DNA from: Pseudomonadota bacterium
GTDB lineage: Bacteria > Pseudomonadota > Alphaproteobacteria > Acetobacterales > Acetobacteraceae
Reading direction: 5' to 3'
DNA length: 6,401 nt
Assembly: GCA_021808205.1 (NCBI GenBank)
Contig: JAKBCD010000118.1
Location: 1-6,401 of the forward strand
This document shows positions 1 to 6,148 of this stretch, in pieces (the stretch's first letter is position 1; every line of letters begins with the position of its first letter). A model generated the notes under the pieces. The model had not been told where the DNA came from, searched no databases, and saw only the letters and a program-made list of their open reading frames with translations. The position numbers were made by a program, and so were the translations under genes.

Positions 1-1507
1 GGATTTCGGAATTTTGCCGCGCGATATAGCCGGCATAGAGAAGATCGGCGCGGAGAATTTCAGCTGCCCTGCCCTCGCCGGTTGGCTTGTTATTAAAGGC
101 AGCGATTTCGGTTTTCAGCGCGGTGAAGGCTTGGTTGCGTTCAGTGCCGACGCAGCCCCAGTCTAGCCCCTTCTGGGTCAAGCGGAGTTCGGCATTGTCG
201 GCGCGCAGAAGCAGGCGGTACTCGGCGCGGGAGGTGAACATGCGGTACGGCTCCGTAACGCCCTGGGTGACCAGATCGTCGATAAGGACGCCGATATAGG
301 CGTTCGCGCGGGAGAGCTGGACCGGTTCCGCGCCCCCTGCCCGGCGTGCGGCGTTCAGGCCCGCCATCAGGCCTTGAGCGCCGGCTTCTTCGTATCCGGT
401 GGTGCCGTTGATTTGACCCGCCAGGAAAAGCCCAGGCAGCACCTTTAAACTTAAGGAATGGTCGAGAGCCCGGGGGTCGACATAATCATATTCCACCGCA
501 TAGCCAGGGCGCAGGATTTCGGCATGTTCAAGGCCCGGGATGGTGTGGATGAGGGCGAGCTGCACGTCCAGCGGCAGCGAGGTGGAGATGCCGTTGGGGT
601 AGATGGTGTCGTCGTCCAGCCCTTCGGGTTCCAGGAAGATCTGGTGTCCGGGTTTTTCGGAGAAACGGACAACTTTATCCTCGATGGAGGGGCAGTAGCG
701 CGGGCCACGCCCAGCGATGTTGCCACCATAAACCGCTGATTTATGGATATTTTCTCGAATCACCGCGTGCGTGGCCTCGGTGGTGGACGTGATGCGGCAG
801 GAAATTTGCGGGTTGGTGATTTTTGAGGTGAGAGCCGAGAAAGGTTCGGGCGGGTTTTCGCCTTTGTCTTCCGGCAAGCCTTCCCAGTCGATGCTGGATT
901 TGGCGATGCGCGCGGGAGTGCCGGTTTTGAGGCGCCCCAGCGGCAGGTTGAAGCGGCGCAGATCCTCGGCCAAAGCGCGGGAGGGTGCGTCCTCGACCCG
1001 CCCGCCCGGCTGCATTTCGGAACCGAAATGAAGAACGCCGTTGAGGAAGGTGCCGGTGGTGAGCACGGCGGCGGCGCAGGAGATGGTTTTGCCGGAGGCG
1101 AGTTTGATGCCGGTGAGGCGGCCATGGGCGACCTCCAGGCCGGCGGCTTCGCCTTCCAAAATCGTAAGGTTGGGTTGTGCGGCGAGCAGGGCCTGGATGG
1201 CGGCGCGGTAGAGTTTGCGGTCTGCCTGCGCGCGGGGGCCGCGCACGGCCGGGCCCTTGCCGCGGTTGAGAAGTTTGAAATGGATGCAGGCAGAGTCTGC
1301 GGCTTTGCCCATCAGCCCGTCCAGCGCGTCGATCTCGCGGACCAGATGGCCCTTGCCGATGCCGCCAATGGCAGGGTTGCACGACATCTCCCCCAGCCGG
1401 GCCGCGTTCTGCGTGACCAGCAGGGTGCGGGCACCATAACGCGAGGCGGCGGCGGCGGCTTCCGTTCCCGCATGGCCGCCGCCAATGATGATAACATCAT
1501 AATCCAT
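1..1507 (-). CDS. mnmG: MnmG (GidA), tRNA uridine-5-carboxymethylaminomethyl modification enzyme, C-terminus cut by window edge
   Basis: FAD-dependent partner of MnmE. The MnmEG complex in the cytoplasm adds a carboxymethylaminomethyl or aminomethyl group to C5 of the wobble uridine (U34) of several tRNAs. I translated the frame by hand: 502 residues are in the window, with no stop or frameshift. The Rossmann FAD motif GGGHAG is at residues 9-14. The conserved block [20 protein letters not shown] begins at Cys43, and RYCPSIEDK holds Cys272; these match the two conserved cysteines of E. coli MnmG (Cys47, Cys277). NGTTGYEEA is at 367-375, [19 protein letters not shown] starts at 426, and YAGYIARQ is at 491-498. 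The ATG at 1507 is the only reasonable start: an in-frame stop lies at 1550-1552 and no other start codon falls between. About 65 C-terminal residues, the MnmE-binding end in known homologues, should lie outside the window. Oddity: the stretch from about residue 445 to 490 is roughly 50 residues shorter than in E. coli. It is divergent from the DUF1285 gene. Confidence 0.98.
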   Translation of the reverse strand, partial: MDYDVIIIGGGHAGTEAAAAASRYGARTLLVTQNAARLGEMSCNPAIGGIGKGHLVREIDALDGLMGKAADSACIHFKLLNRGKGPAVRGPRAQADRKLYRAAIQALLAAQPNLTILEGEAAGLEVAHGRLTGIKLASGKTISCAAAVLTTGTFLNGVLHFGSEMQPGGRVEDAPSRALAEDLRRFNLPLGRLKTGTPARIAKSSIDWEGLPEDKGENPPEPFSALTSKITNPQISCRITSTTEATHAVIRENIHKSAVYGGNIAGRGPRYCPSIEDKVVRFSEKPGHQIFLEPEGLDDDTIYPNGISTSLPLDVQLALIHTIPGLEHAEILRPGYAVEYDYVDPRALDHSLSLKVLPGLFLAGQINGTTGYEEAGAQGLMAGLNAARRAGGAEPVQLSRANAYIGVLIDDLVTQGVTEPYRMFTSRAEYRLLLRADNAELRLTQKGLDWGCVGTERNQAFTALKTEIAAFNNKPTGEGRAAEILRADLLYAGYIARQNSEI

Positions 1508-1514
1508 GCGCCGG

Positions 1515-1544
1515 GGTGTAGCGAAAACGCCGCGAAAATGCCAA
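1515..1544 (-). promoter_or_regulatory. Weak candidate promoter for mnmG
   Basis: Read on the minus strand, TTGGCA (1539-1544) and TACACC (1515-1520) are separated by 18 bases. The first is 5 of 6 against a sigma-70 -35 box; the second is only 3 of 6 against a -10 box. Transcription would start at or within a few bases of the mnmG ATG, giving a leaderless or nearly leaderless mRNA. That agrees with the lack of a visible Shine-Dalgarno sequence in the GC-rich bases just before the ATG. This is inference from a weak match. Confidence 0.2.
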
Positions 1545-1627
1545 GGGTTTCAGGAAATGCTGAGGCGCTGTTCCGAGGATCTCGAGGAAGTGTAGTAAAG
1601 GCGCGCCTGGCTTGGCAGTTTATCCAT

Positions 1628-1655
1628 TTGAACCGCCTGGGCCGGTACCTATATC
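1628..1655 (+). promoter_or_regulatory. Candidate sigma-70-like promoter for the DUF1285-Nudix-cca unit
   Basis: TTGAAC (1628-1633) and TATATC (1650-1655) are spaced by 16 bases, each 4 of 6 against consensus. Predicted transcription start is near 1662, giving a leader of about 22 bases that carries the ribosome site at 1667-1673. If real, it excludes the upstream TTG at 1612 as a translation start. The spacing and position are seen; the function is inferred. Confidence 0.35.
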
Positions 1656-1666
1656 TCGAAGAACAC

Positions 1667-1673
1667 AGAGGAG
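1667..1673 (+). promoter_or_regulatory. Ribosome binding site deciding the DUF1285 start
   Basis: AGAGGAG, a purine-rich match to the anti-Shine-Dalgarno, ends 10 bases before the TTG at 1684. No comparable site precedes the in-frame TTG at 1612. This site, together with where family similarity begins, is why I place the start at 1684. Confidence 0.5.
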
Positions 1674-1683
1674 CTTTAGCGCG

Positions 1684-2265
1684 TTGAAGCAATTGGCGAA
1701 TGGAGGGCTGGAGGAGGTGGGCGTTGATATTGCCCCGCCCCGCCCTGTCGTGGATTGCGGTGATCTGCCGTTTTTGATCAAGCGTGATGGAACTTGGCTC
1801 TACAAAGGCAGCCCGATTGGCCGTAAACCGATGGTTTGCTTGTTCTCGACCGTGCTGACGCGTGAAGAGGACGGGAAATATGTTTTGCAAACACCAGCCG
1901 AGCGCGGGCGGATTGAGGTTGAGGACGTGCCGTTTGTTGCTGTGGAGCTGGAATGGAGCGGCAGCGGCCGCGAACAGGTTTTGTGTTTCCGCACAAATGT
2001 CGACCAATGCGTGACGGCGGGGCCTGGGCATCCGATCCGGATTGCGCATGATTTGCTGAGTTGCGAGCCGACGCCCTATCTTCATGTTCGTGATGGCAAA
2101 GGCAGATATCCGATCGAGGCGCGCATTAACCGCGCAACCTATTATGAGCTGGTGGCGCTGGCGGAGCCGGGGGTTGTGCATGGCCGCAAGGTGCTGGGCG
2201 TGTGGAGCAAGGGTGCGTTTTTTCCGCTTGGAGACATGCCCAATTGCTGCCACGACGCCGAATAA
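1684..2265 (+). CDS. DUF1285 family protein, function unknown
   Basis: A 193-residue soluble protein of the DUF1285 (PF06938) family, found mainly in proteobacteria. The family has structural-genomics structures but, to my knowledge, no proven biochemical role. Recognisable blocks from the TTG start are RDGTWLYKGSPIGRKP (34-49), VCLFSTVL (51-58), DVPFVAVE (81-88), CFRTNVDQCVTAGPGHPIRI in the middle, and LGVWSKGAFFPLG (171-183) near the end. There is no signal peptide and no membrane segment. The frame stays open back to a TTG at 1612. However, the ribosome site at 1667-1673 and the candidate promoter at 1628-1655 favour the TTG at 1684; TTGs at 1693 and a GTG at 1717 are weaker options. It is the first gene of a unit with the Nudix hydrolase (18-base gap) and cca, an association that hints at nucleotide or RNA metabolism but proves nothing. 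The tail carries adjacent cysteines and a histidine (CCH at 188-190), of unknown meaning. Confidence 0.9.
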   Translation: MKQLANGGLEEVGVDIAPPRPVVDCGDLPFLIKRDGTWLYKGSPIGRKPMVCLFSTVLTREEDGKYVLQTPAERGRIEVEDVPFVAVELEWSGSGREQVLCFRTNVDQCVTAGPGHPIRIAHDLLSCEPTPYLHVRDGKGRYPIEARINRATYYELVALAEPGVVHGRKVLGVWSKGAFFPLGDMPNCCHDAE

Positions 2266-2283
2266 GCGCGAAGGCGGTGCGGC

Positions 2284-2841
2284 GTGAAGGCCCAAACGCT
2301 GCGCCAGGCGTTCCCGCAAGGGTTTGCCTATAAAAATCTGGAATTGGGGCGGTTGCGCGCGGCGGCGGTGCTGGTGGCCATGGAGCCGTGCAAAGGCGTG
2401 TGGCTGACGCGGCGCAGCACGCGCATGCCCGCACATCCTGGGCAGGTTTCTTTTCCTGGCGGGAAGATTGAGCCATTTGATGCCTCGCCCGAAGACGCCT
2501 CGTTGCGCGAGGCGCGCGAGGAGGTGGGGCTTAACCCCACCCAGGTGGAGATTCTGGGCCGGATGGATGATTATGTGATTGGCTCGGGGTTTCACATTGC
2601 ACCGGTGGTGGCGCTTGTGCCCGAGAAAGTGCCCTTGTTGCCCGCGACCGATGAGGTTGAAGAGCTGTTTGTGCTGCCTTTCTCGGTTCTGTTGAACCCT
2701 GAATACCCGATCCGCCGCAAGGCATTTTGGCAGTCTGGACTGCGGCAGTTCTGGGTCTGGCCCCATGAGGACCATGTGATCTGGGGTGCCACGGCGGAGA
2801 TTTTGCGCCGGTTGGCGCTGCGGTTGCGGGAGGTTGCATGA
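2284..2841 (+). CDS. CoA pyrophosphatase-type Nudix hydrolase (UPF0035 subgroup)
   Basis: A 185-residue Nudix hydrolase. Members of this subgroup cleave CoA and its derivatives to 4'-phosphopantetheine derivatives and adenosine 3',5'-bisphosphate, in the cytoplasm with Mg or Mn. The UPF0035 signature runs through WLTRRSTRM (40-48) and HPGQVSFPGGK (51-61) straight into the Nudix box. That box ends REAREEVGL (75-83), where Glu79 and Glu80, with Glu76, are the expected metal ligands. As in other CoA pyrophosphatases, the box deviates slightly from the strict Nudix consensus in its first half. GFHIAPVVALVP and a C-terminal WGATAEILRRLA also match the family; the length is near the usual 190-210. 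The start is a GTG at 2284, with AAGGCGG (2271-2277) 6 bases upstream; the next in-frame ATG would remove the first beta strand. Its stop overlaps the cca ATG by 4 bases, implying translational coupling. Substrate identity is inferred from the family, and activity on another nucleoside diphosphate derivative is possible. Confidence 0.92.
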   Translation: MKAQTLRQAFPQGFAYKNLELGRLRAAAVLVAMEPCKGVWLTRRSTRMPAHPGQVSFPGGKIEPFDASPEDASLREAREEVGLNPTQVEILGRMDDYVIGSGFHIAPVVALVPEKVPLLPATDEVEELFVLPFSVLLNPEYPIRRKAFWQSGLRQFWVWPHEDHVIWGATAEILRRLALRLREVA

Positions 2842-3968
2842 TTACACTGCCCGGCATGGACAAGGTGTGGGCCGCGCTACCCGAGGCTCGGATGGTGGGC
2901 GGGGCCGTGCGCGACATGCTGGCCGGGGGCGCTGTGGCGGATGTGGACTTCGCCTCGCCGTTGATGCCGCGGGTGGTGGTGGCGCGCGCAAAGGCTTTGG
3001 GGCTGAAGGCGGTGCCGACAGGATTTGAGCATGGCACGGTGACGATTGTGGTCGGCGGACGCGGGTTTGAGGTGACGAGCTTGCGCCGGGATGTGGAAAC
3101 GGATGGGCGGCACGCTGTTGTGGCCTTTACCGATGACTGGCGCGAGGATGCGGCGCGGCGGGATTTCACCATCAATGCGATGAGCTGCACCCGGGATGGC
3201 GAAATTTTCGATTATTTTGGCGGACGCGCGGATTTGGCGGCCGGGATTGTGCGGTTCGTGGGCGCGGCGGCCGAGCGGATTGCCGAGGATTATTTAAGGA
3301 TTTTGCGGTTCTTCCGGTTTTTCGCCCGCTACGGGCAAGGCGGACCGGATGCCGAGGCGGTGGCGGCGATTAAAGCCGGGCGGGAGGGGTTGCGGCAGCT
3401 TTCCGTGGAGCGGGTGTGGAGCGAGGTGAAGAAGATTTTGGCGGCCCCTGCCCCGCTGGCGGCCGTGGAACTTATGCGCGAAACCGGCGTGCTGGAGATT
3501 ATATTGCCGGGGGCACAGCCTGAACGGCTGGCGGCGCTGCTGAGGCGCGGGGCGCCGGTTGATCCGCTGTTGCGGGTGGCGGCGCTGACAGATGAGGATT
3601 TGGCGGTGCGGTTGAAGTTGAGCGGTGCCGAGGCGCAACGGCTGGTGGGGTTGCGCCAGAAGTTTGTGCTGAGGCCGGGGGATGACGATGCGGCGTTACG
3701 CCGGGCGCTGGCGGATGAGCCGCATGAGGTGCTGATTGGCCAGAGTTGGCTGTGGGATGGCGATGGGGCCGGGCTGCGAACGCGGCTGATGAGCATTGAG
3801 CGGCCGGTATTTCCGTTGCAGGGCCGGGATTTGGCGGCGCTTGGCGTAGAGCCTGGGCCGCGCATGGGGGTGGTTTTGGCAGAGGTGCGGCGCTGGTGGC
3901 TGGAGGGCGGCTGCGTGGCTGGGAAGGCTGAATGTTTGGAGCAGGTGCGGGGATTCGCCAGCGGCTAA
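2838..3968 (+). CDS. cca: CCA tRNA nucleotidyltransferase (class II)
   Basis: A template-independent polymerase that adds or repairs the 3'-terminal CCA of tRNA using CTP and ATP; 376 residues, cytoplasmic. Visible class II motifs in order: VGGAVRD (20-26, nucleotide binding); DVD (35-37), the two metal-binding carboxylates; Glu78 in FEVTSLR; RRDFTINAM (107-115); and EDYLR (150-154), the EDxxR amino-acid template that selects CTP and ATP. This is followed by RILRFFRFFARY (154-165), which opens the RNA-binding helical domain. No HD phosphohydrolase motif is seen, so it resembles the shorter alphaproteobacterial form and not the E. coli enzyme. The related bacterial poly(A) polymerase is a possible alternative, but its diagnostic motif near the first glycine block is absent. 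The ATG overlaps the Nudix stop (ATGA), with GGGAGG at 2828-2833 only 4 bases upstream; an ATG at 2856 is a possible but less supported start. Confidence 0.95.
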   Translation: MITLPGMDKVWAALPEARMVGGAVRDMLAGGAVADVDFASPLMPRVVVARAKALGLKAVPTGFEHGTVTIVVGGRGFEVTSLRRDVETDGRHAVVAFTDDWREDAARRDFTINAMSCTRDGEIFDYFGGRADLAAGIVRFVGAAAERIAEDYLRILRFFRFFARYGQGGPDAEAVAAIKAGREGLRQLSVERVWSEVKKILAAPAPLAAVELMRETGVLEIILPGAQPERLAALLRRGAPVDPLLRVAALTDEDLAVRLKLSGAEAQRLVGLRQKFVLRPGDDDAALRRALADEPHEVLIGQSWLWDGDGAGLRTRLMSIERPVFPLQGRDLAALGVEPGPRMGVVLAEVRRWWLEGGCVAGKAECLEQVRGFASG

Positions 3969-3970
3969 AG

Positions 3971-4084
3971 CGCTTCTGACTTTGGAAAACTCGCTCTAGA
4001 GCCGGATGATTTTAGATCGAATCACGGGCGTGATCCGCGTCTAAAACAATGAGATAGAGGGCGATTCAGACTTCAGGCTCGCTC
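3971..4084. repeat. Imperfect direct repeat pair, 3971-3996 and 4062-4084
   Basis: The two copies start CGCTTCTGACTT and CGATTCAGACTT and both end in CTCGCTC, with a 3-base length difference between them. The second copy forms most of the left arm of the hairpin at 4061-4112. This suggests a duplicated unit that has diverged. Confidence 0.5.
4010..4046. repeat. Imperfect inverted repeat 1
   Basis: TTTTAGA (4010-4016) pairs with TCTAAAA (4040-4046), and ATCAC (4021-4025) pairs with GTGAT (4030-4034) around a GGGC loop. An imperfect internal section (TCGA against CCGCG) lies between. It lies 42 bases past the cca stop. No U-tract follows directly on the plus strand, so a classical terminator is not supported. 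Confidence 0.6.
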
Positions 4085-4112
4085 GTAAAGTGAGCGAACC
4101 TAAAGTCATCGC
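4061..4112. repeat. Inverted repeat 2, long hairpin
   Basis: 4069-4084 pairs with 4092-4107 around a 7-base loop (GTAAAGT). After a 3-base bulge the stem continues with GCGAT (4061-4065) pairing with ATCGC (4108-4112). The plus strand has two C-A mismatches (4074/4102 and 4078/4098). On the minus strand both become G-U wobbles, so RNA made in the kup direction folds better. A run of five Ts (4119-4123) lies 6 bases past the right arm, giving only a loose resemblance to a plus-strand terminator. Confidence 0.7.
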
Positions 4113-4133
4113 GCGCAATTTTTACTTTTAAGC

Positions 4134-4190
4134 GAGCAATTTCATGCATTTATCTTGACGCTGCCGCGTCAATCTAAATGCATATTGCTC
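4134..4190. repeat. Inverted repeat 3, long hairpin abutting the kup stop codon
   Basis: Three co-linear perfect blocks: GAGCAAT (4134-4140) with ATTGCTC (4184-4190), ATGCATTTA (4144-4152) with TAAATGCAT (4175-4183), and TTGACGC (4155-4161) with GCGTCAA (4166-4172). That is 23 paired bases, one 3-base bulge (TTC), one 2x2 internal loop and a TGCC loop. Its outer edge shares one base with the kup TAG codon, so in kup mRNA the stem would begin directly at the stop codon. It likely marks or protects the kup 3' end; no U-tract follows. Confidence 0.8.
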
Positions 4191-6082
4191 TAGACCGCGA
4201 TGCGGACTCCGAGTTCGACCACGCGATCTGAGGGGATGCGGAAGAACTCCGTGGCGGTGATGGCGTTGCGGGCCATGAACAGAAACAGCCAGCGGCGGAT
4301 GAAGCGCAGCTTGGGCACGGAGGCCGGGACCACGGTTTCACGGCCGAGGAAATAGCTGGTCTGCATGGCTTTGAACTCGATACCCTGGGCGGTGAGGCTT
4401 TCGAGCGCGCGGGGAATATTCGGGCTTTCCATGAAGCCGTAATAGAGGGCGACCTTGTAGATGCCGGGTGCGGCCTCCTCAACCGCCACGCGGGAGCCGG
4501 GGTCGGCCTGGGGCACATCCAGATTCCGGACGGTGACGAAGAACACCTGCTCGTGCAGCACCTTGTTGTGCTTGAGATTGTGCAGGAGGGCGTTGGGCAC
4601 GTAGTCCAGATTGCCCGTCATGAACACGGCGGTGCCCGGCACGCGCACGATGCGCGATTGCGGCAGCCGGGCAAGGAAGGCGGAAAGGGGCAGGCTGTCT
4701 TGCATCCAGCGGGCCATGATCAGGCTGCGGCCGCGCCGCCAGGTGGTCATGATGAGGATGATGGAAAAGCCGATGGCTAGAGGCACCCAGCCGCCCTCGA
4801 AGATTTTTAACGAATTGGCGGAGAAGAAGGCGAGGTCTACCACCCCGATGGTGCCGAACACTGCAAGGGTGACGGGGCGGGACCAGCCAAACTGACGCCG
4901 GTAGACGAAGGCGGCGAGCGTGTTGTCGCACAGGAAGGTGCCGGTAACCGCGATGCCGTAGGCTGAGGCCAACGCCGAGGAGGAGCGGAAGGTGAGCACC
5001 AGCAGCAATACGCCGATGGCGAGAATGGTGTTGGTCTGTGGCACGTAGATCTGGCCCTGCTCGGTCTCGCTGGTGTGGCGGACTTCCATGCGCGGCAGCA
5101 GGCCGAGCTGCACACACATGCGCGAAACCGAGAAGGCGCCGCTGATGACCGCCTGACTGGCGATGACCGTGGCTATGGTGGCGAGCAGGATGAGTGGCAT
5201 CTGCAGCACATGTGGCGCCAGCTTGTAGAAGGGGTTGTCCGCTGTACCGGGGTGGGAGATGACGAGCGCGCTCTGGCCGTAATAATTCAGCAGCAAACAG
5301 GGTAGCACGAAGTACAGCCAGGAAATGCGAATGGGACGCCGGCCAAAATGGCTCATATCCGCGTACAGGGCCTCGGCGCCGGTGACGGCCAGCACCACTG
5401 CGCCCAGAACCAGGAAGGCCATACGGTCGTGCCGGACGATGAAGCCGATGCCGAACCAGGGGTTGAGGGCGATGAGAACGCCCGGGTGCTGGATGATTTG
5501 GGCGAGGCCAAGCAGGCCAATACTTAGGAACCAGATCACCATGATGGGCCCGAAGGCCTGACCGACTTTGGCGGTGCCGTGGCGTTGCACGAGGAACAGC
5601 ACGGCAATGACGGCGATGGCGACGGGCAGCACAACCTCGCTCATGGAGGGGGCGACGACCTCGATGCCTTCTACCGCGGAGAGGATGGAGATGGCGGGGG
5701 TGATGACGCCGTCACCAAAAAACAATCCGGCACCGACGATGCCGATGATGCCGGCGGCGACGCGGGTACGCTCGCTGCGGGCAACGCGGCTGGCCAGCGC
5801 CATGAGTGAGAGCGTGCCGCCTTCGCCGTTGTTGTCCGCGCGCATGATGAAGGTGACGTATTTTAGCGTGACGGTGATTATGAGCGCCCAGGTGATGAGC
5901 GAGAGGACGCCCAGAACATCCTCCGACACCAGATGCTGGCCGCTGAAATAGGCAAGGCAGGTTTGCAGCGCGTAAAGCGGGCTGGTGCCGATATCGCCAT
6001 AAACCACACCGAGGACCCCGATAAGGGCGGAGAGGCGAAGCTTTTCCGCCGCGCCATCGGGCTGAACCACGCTAGAAGTCAT
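4190..6082 (-). CDS. kup: Kup family low-affinity potassium uptake protein
   Basis: A 630-residue inner-membrane K+ transporter of the KUP/HAK/KT family, thought to work as a K+/H+ symporter and often favoured at low pH. The family signature [15 protein letters not shown] (25-39) lies in the first transmembrane helix, followed by RADNNGEGG (81-89) and [17 protein letters not shown] (123-139). About twelve hydrophobic segments span roughly residues 17-455. A cytosolic C-terminal domain of about 170 residues follows and ends [12 protein letters not shown], like the RVIELGTQVEI end of E. coli Kup, so the protein is complete. The ATG at 6082 has AAGGAC (6089-6094) 6 bases upstream, and the first helix begins just downstream as in homologues. 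It lies 66 bases after mltA on the same strand and converges on cca. Its stop codon touches a long inverted repeat. Regulation is not evident from the sequence. Confidence 0.97.
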   Translation of the reverse strand: MTSSVVQPDGAAEKLRLSALIGVLGVVYGDIGTSPLYALQTCLAYFSGQHLVSEDVLGVLSLITWALIITVTLKYVTFIMRADNNGEGGTLSLMALASRVARSERTRVAAGIIGIVGAGLFFGDGVITPAISILSAVEGIEVVAPSMSEVVLPVAIAVIAVLFLVQRHGTAKVGQAFGPIMVIWFLSIGLLGLAQIIQHPGVLIALNPWFGIGFIVRHDRMAFLVLGAVVLAVTGAEALYADMSHFGRRPIRISWLYFVLPCLLLNYYGQSALVISHPGTADNPFYKLAPHVLQMPLILLATIATVIASQAVISGAFSVSRMCVQLGLLPRMEVRHTSETEQGQIYVPQTNTILAIGVLLLVLTFRSSSALASAYGIAVTGTFLCDNTLAAFVYRRQFGWSRPVTLAVFGTIGVVDLAFFSANSLKIFEGGWVPLAIGFSIILIMTTWRRGRSLIMARWMQDSLPLSAFLARLPQSRIVRVPGTAVFMTGNLDYVPNALLHNLKHNKVLHEQVFFVTVRNLDVPQADPGSRVAVEEAAPGIYKVALYYGFMESPNIPRALESLTAQGIEFKAMQTSYFLGRETVVPASVPKLRFIRRWLFLFMARNAITATEFFRIPSDRVVELGVRIAV

Positions 6083-6088
6083 CTGAAT

Positions 6089-6094
6089 GTCCTT
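6089..6094 (-). promoter_or_regulatory. Ribosome binding site of kup
   Basis: AAGGAC on the minus strand ends 6 bases before the kup ATG. It supports the ATG at 6082 as the start. Confidence 0.6.
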
Positions 6095-6148
6095 ATCGTC
6101 ACATCGCAGCCTCTAGCCGTTTGCCCATGCCTGGACAAGGCGGGGCGG

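Larger units (their letters stand above)
3969..4189. repeat. Convergent intergenic region made of palindromic repeat units
   Basis: 221 bases between the convergent ends of cca and kup, clearly richer in A and T than the flanking genes and with no supportable gene. It holds three separate inverted repeats (4010-4046, 4061-4112, 4134-4190), an imperfect direct repeat (3971-3996 against 4062-4084) and the perfect palindrome GCTCTAGAGC (3993-4002). From memory, alphaproteobacterial chromosomes often carry extragenic palindromic repeats of this look, with CTAGAGC and TTTAGATCGAATC-like cores; I cannot check this here. Likely roles are transcript ends for both neighbours or a dispersed non-coding repeat. 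Confidence 0.75.

Noticed and set aside
1612..1683. N-terminal extension of the DUF1285 protein from TTG 1612
   Set aside because: No ribosome site precedes 1612, the extra 24 residues do not resemble the family, and the likely promoter lies inside this stretch.
1028..1687. 219-codon open frame on the plus strand opposite mnmG
   Set aside because: The product is Gly/Ala-rich low-complexity sequence mirroring the conserved FAD domain of mnmG on the other strand; no ribosome site and no family resemblance.
1312..2775. 487-codon open frame on the minus strand across the mnmG start, DUF1285 and Nudix genes
   Set aside because: It lies antisense to two well-supported genes and overlaps the mnmG N-terminus. 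Its product is rich in Arg, His, Gln and Ala with no recognisable domain. Long antisense frames are expected in GC-rich coding DNA.
2531..3190. 219-codon open frame on the minus strand opposite the Nudix and cca genes
   Set aside because: Ser/Thr/Pro/Ala-rich antisense frame covering the catalytic part of cca; no motifs.
3968..3975. AAGCGCTT palindrome right at the cca stop as a terminator hairpin
   Set aside because: There is no loop; a perfect 8-base palindrome cannot form a stable hairpin and no U-tract follows.
6113..6148. Weak stem (TTGTCC with GGGCAA on the minus strand) between mltA and kup as a terminator
   Set aside because: Only about six pairs including one wobble, and no U-tract follows; too weak to call.
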